A stretch of DNA of 6,483 bases from an uncultured bacterium (lineage in GTDB: Bacteria > Auribacterota > Tritonobacteria > UBA1439), in assembly GCA_937858775.1 (NCBI GenBank), contig CALLYX010000419.1, positions 1-6,483 on the forward strand, given 5' to 3'. Made by a program: the position numbers and the translations under genes. Under the pieces are notes generated by a model. The model did not search any database and was not told the origin of the DNA. It saw only the letters and a list, made by a program, of their open reading frames with translations. This document shows positions 5,171-6,483 of the stretch, one piece after another (the stretch's first letter is position 1; each line of letters begins with the position of its first letter).

Positions 5171-6483
5171 TCAGGCGGCGCCGATCTGGCGCACGATCTC
5201 ATCGGCGATGTCGCGGGCGAGGGCTTCGATCTGCTTCTGGTTTTCCCCCTCGATCATGACGCGGGCGATATTCTCGGTCCCCGAGTAGCGGACGAGGACG
5301 CGGCCGGCGGGGCCGATGGCCTTCTCCGCCGCCCTGATCTTCCTGATCACCGCCGGGATCTCCTCGAACCTCTTCCTGCGCTGGACGTCTATGTTGAGGA
5401 GGACCTGCGGGAACTTCTTCACGCTCCTCCGGAGCTCCGAGAGCCGCTTCCCCTTGGCGCGCATGATCCGCAGGACCTGCAGGCTCGTGATCATCCCGTC
5501 CCCGGTCGTTGTGTGCTCTCCGAAGATGATGTGCCCGGACTGTTCGCCGCCGATCGCCGCCTTGTGCCTCCGCATCTCCTCCATCACGTAGCGGTCGCCG
5601 ACCTTCGTACGCAGGATGGCCACGCCGTGCTCCCCCAGGGCGCGGTCCAGGCCGCAGTTGCTCATGACGGTGGACACGACGAGGTTCCCGTTCAGGGCGC
5701 CGCCTTCCTTCATGTCGATGGCGCACATCCCGATGATATGGTCCCCGTCCACGATCTCCCCCCGCTCGTCGGCCATGATCACGCGGTCCGCGTCCCCGTC
5801 AAGGCTGATGCCGAGGTCCGCACCGTGCCGGATCACCGCCTCGCTCACCACCTCGGGATGGAGGGAGCCGCAGCCGCGGTTGATGTTCGTGCCGTCGGGC
5901 GCGGCGTTGAGCACCGTCACCACGGCCCCGAGCTCGAAGAGGATCCGCGGGGCCACCTTGTAACCGGCCCCGTTGGCGCAGTCCAGGACGATCTTGAAGC
6001 CGTCGAGGACCATCCCGCGCGGAAACGAATTCTTGACGAACTCGACGTACCTCCCCTGCGCGTCGTCGATGCGGTACGCCTTGCCGACGTCGAGTGCCGT
6101 GGGACGGATCGCGTCGAGCTCCCCGCTCGCGATCAGTTCCTCCATCTTCTTCTCCTTGCTGTCCGGAAGCTTGCAGCCGTCGCGGGAGAAGAACTTGATG
6201 CCGTTGTCCTCGTACGGGTTGTGGGAGGCGGAGATCATGATTCCCGCGTCCGCCCTCAGCGAGCGGGTTATGTAGGCGGTGCCGGGGGTGGGGAGCGGCC
6301 CGATCAGGAGGACATCCGCCCCCATCGAGCAGATCCCGGCGACGAGCGCGTTCTCGAGCATGTAGCCGGAGAGGCGCGTGTCCTTGCCGATCACGATCGT
6401 GTGCCGGCGCTCGGCGTTCTTGAAGATATAGGCCGCGGCGCGGCCGAGCTTCACCGCGGTCTCCACGGTCATCGGTTCCGTGT
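5171..6483 (-). CDS. glmM: Phosphoglucosamine mutase, N-terminus outside window
   Basis: GlmM converts glucosamine 6-phosphate to glucosamine 1-phosphate in the cytoplasm, on the route to UDP-N-acetylglucosamine for peptidoglycan and outer-membrane polymers. The frame is open to the window edge: ahead of the ATG at 6472 it reads Thr-Glu-Pro, and by alignment with E. coli about 20 N-terminal residues (including the FGTDGIRG motif) precede that ATG, so it is internal and not the start. Counting from it, visible motifs are IGKDTRLSGYMLE (28-40), the catalytic loop ISASHNPYEDNGIKFF (80-95) with phosphoserine Ser83 (E. coli Ser102), the metal site DGDADR (225-230; Asp225, 227, 229), the sugar-binding GEQSGH (309-314) and the phosphate-binding RYSGTEN (395-401). 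These separate it from other phosphohexomutases. It converges on the transporter operon, 23 bp from the small ORF's stop, with no evident terminator between them. Confidence 0.97.
   Translation of the reverse strand, partial: TEPMTVETAVKLGRAAAYIFKNAERRHTIVIGKDTRLSGYMLENALVAGICSMGADVLLIGPLPTPGTAYITRSLRADAGIMISASHNPYEDNGIKFFSRDGCKLPDSKEKKMEELIASGELDAIRPTALDVGKAYRIDDAQGRYVEFVKNSFPRGMVLDGFKIVLDCANGAGYKVAPRILFELGAVVTVLNAAPDGTNINRGCGSLHPEVVSEAVIRHGADLGISLDGDADRVIMADERGEIVDGDHIIGMCAIDMKEGGALNGNLVVSTVMSNCGLDRALGEHGVAILRTKVGDRYVMEEMRRHKAAIGGEQSGHIIFGEHTTTGDGMITSLQVLRIMRAKGKRLSELRRSVKKFPQVLLNIDVQRRKRFEEIPAVIRKIRAAEKAIGPAGRVLVRYSGTENIARVMIEGENQKQIEALARDIADEIVRQIGAA

Noticed and set aside
5178..5192. GCGCC/GGCGC hairpin at the 3' end of glmM as a bidirectional terminator
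   Set aside because: The stem is only 5 bp, lies within the last glmM codons (Ile-Gly-Ala) and has no T-run on either side.

Overview
This is a GC-rich bacterial window (roughly two-thirds G+C by eye), most likely from an uncultivated organism or metagenome. The phylum cannot be fixed from the sequence. The gene content is mainly housekeeping: NAD(P)H-hydrate repair, vitamin B6 synthesis and a peptidoglycan precursor enzyme. A sodium-coupled amino-acid transporter is set among them.

Left segment (1 to about 1400). The window opens inside a plus-strand nnr gene (bifunctional NAD(P)H-hydrate epimerase/dehydratase) that lacks its N-terminus and stops at 1176. An 88-bp gap follows, with a possible weak promoter and a small hairpin. 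Next comes the start of a secreted protein (TTG at 1265, GGAGG ribosome site, clear signal peptide, Ala/Pro/Lys-rich linker). That gene is cut off after about 48 codons.

Junction (about 1378-1410). At the point where the secreted-protein gene stops making sense, a second and clearly different nnr gene begins, read from the minus strand and missing its last ~90-100 residues, including the catalytic Asp. Both genes break inside the same ~30 bases, so this is either a real rearrangement or, more likely, a chimeric join made in assembly or amplification. Leucine codon preference also changes across it.

Right segment (about 1400-6483). The minus-strand genes read glmM (5' end outside the window), then pdxJ, then nnr, an order resembling a common housekeeping cluster. 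Between glmM and pdxJ, on the opposite strand, lies a two-gene unit: a 511-residue LeuT-like neurotransmitter:sodium symporter and, overlapping its stop by 4 bases, a 35-residue single-span membrane protein that is probably a small partner subunit. A 91-bp divergent intergenic region separates pdxJ from the transporter. It holds a strong plus-strand promoter, a plausible minus-strand promoter, and a 12-bp perfect palindrome from which both take their -35 hexamer. The pdxJ ribosome site follows a run of nine G residues at the predicted transcription start.

I see no RNA genes, CRISPR arrays, insertion sequences or phage genes. No wholly new system is evident. The points most worth a second look are the junction, the transporter/micropeptide pair and the shared divergent promoter.
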